Assembly (NCBI GenBank): GCA_017441205.1
Contig: JAFRYG010000033.1
Location: 1 to 32,960 of the forward strand
Length of the DNA: 32,960 bases
Direction of reading: 5' to 3'
Source: Pseudomonadota bacterium
GTDB taxonomy: Bacteria; Myxococcota_A; Bradymonadia; UBA4248
Positions 32,662-32,960 of this stretch are shown here, piece after piece. Within the stretch, counting starts at the first letter, position 1. Each line of letters begins with the position of its first letter. The notes below the pieces were generated by a model that did not search any database, was not told the DNA's origin, and was given only the letters and a program-made list of their open reading frames with translations. Both the position numbers and the translations under genes were made by a program.

Positions 32662-32960
32662 TTCAAAGGTGAGTACTGATAATTATTGGCTCTGTACCCC
32701 GGTGTGGAATACGAGGCTGGCGTATAACATATAGCTTATCGCCTATCATTTATAGTTTTTGGGGAAGGGCTGATTTTTGTGAGGGGGCAGCGCCCCCTGC
32801 GGCGCTACCTCACCCCTCTCTCCCTTGTCTGCAGCGCAGCCGTTCCCCCTCTCCCCCTCTCCACTGTGGAGAGGGGAAAGGGGGATGTCACGAAGTGACA
32901 GAGGGTATGGGGTGAGGTACGCGCCTACCCCCTCTGCGGGGGGCGGTAGCCCCCCGCAAC
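32662..32960. other. Gene-free window edge, mostly repeat DNA
   Basis: The 300 bp upstream of the sulfatase gene hold an AT-rich stretch (about 32680-32760), which may include its promoter, and then GC-rich nested palindromes from about 32780. A weak bulged-G-like palindrome (TATA..TATA near 32721-32737) is also present. No coding frame is convincing. Confidence 0.6.
32801..32925 (-). repeat. Bulged-G palindrome with long nested interior, copy 9
   Basis: Outer arms GGCGC/GCGCC, one unpaired base (32920) and inner arms TACCTCACCCC/GGGGTGAGGTA enclose about 90 bp with further hairpins: a CCCTCTCC/GGAGAGGG pair and TGTCAC/GTGACA. On the minus strand GTAG precedes the outer arm. Palindromic DNA continues to the window edge, so the element may extend beyond it. 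Confidence 0.65.

Overview
The window reads as a compact bacterial chromosome segment of moderate GC, with nearly every gene on the minus strand and only two clear plus-strand genes (a PP2C phosphatase at 5342 and a small membrane protein at 29021). Several features point to a Myxococcota/deltaproteobacteria-like Gram-negative lineage: a very cysteine-rich repeat lipoprotein, a sulfatase carrying a MopE-like D-x-D-G-D-G-Y segment, NusB clustered with riboflavin genes, and a TolC/MFP/RND efflux operon. This placement is inference; no rRNA or marker phylogeny is available. TTG and GTG starts are frequent.

Layout. 1-5.1 kb: mnmE, a lipoprotein gene, mannose-6-phosphate isomerase and a membrane TPR protein, all minus. 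5.3-6.1 kb: a divergent PP2C Ser/Thr phosphatase closed by a strong terminator. 6.2-13.9 kb: a minus-strand run whose transcription order is tex, ribD, ribE, ribBA-like, ribH, nusB, lipoprotein. The ribBA-like gene has lost the GTP cyclohydrolase II catalytic residues and has Gln in place of a metal-binding His in the DHBP synthase half. 14.0-17.8 kb: an RNase E/G with an intact catalytic core and a ~750-residue tail carrying eight Arg-rich motifs. Its promoter region contains a perfect DnaA-box consensus.

18.8-24.9 kb: a tripartite efflux operon (outer-membrane factor, membrane fusion protein, RND pump). 25.0-25.6 kb: a small membrane-anchored protein. 26.1-28.7 kb: the ~117-cysteine lipoprotein. 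29.0 kb: a small membrane protein with a CxxCxxxCxxCxxC tail. 29.7-32.7 kb: a TonB-family protein and a membrane sulfatase-fold enzyme.

The most unusual signal is in the intergenic DNA. At least nine imperfect palindromes share one architecture: a variable GC-rich outer stem, a single unpaired G, then an inner stem that begins TA and ends TA (GC-G-TA...TA-GC). Arm sequences differ between copies while the bulged-G geometry is kept. Some sit inside larger composite elements with a conserved 20-nt head (TTGCGAACTGAGGCGAGTTG) and a conserved ~60-nt tail, present at 3.6 and 25.6 kb and partly at 25.9 kb. No transposase for them lies in the window. No tRNA, rRNA, CRISPR array or intact insertion sequence was recognised.
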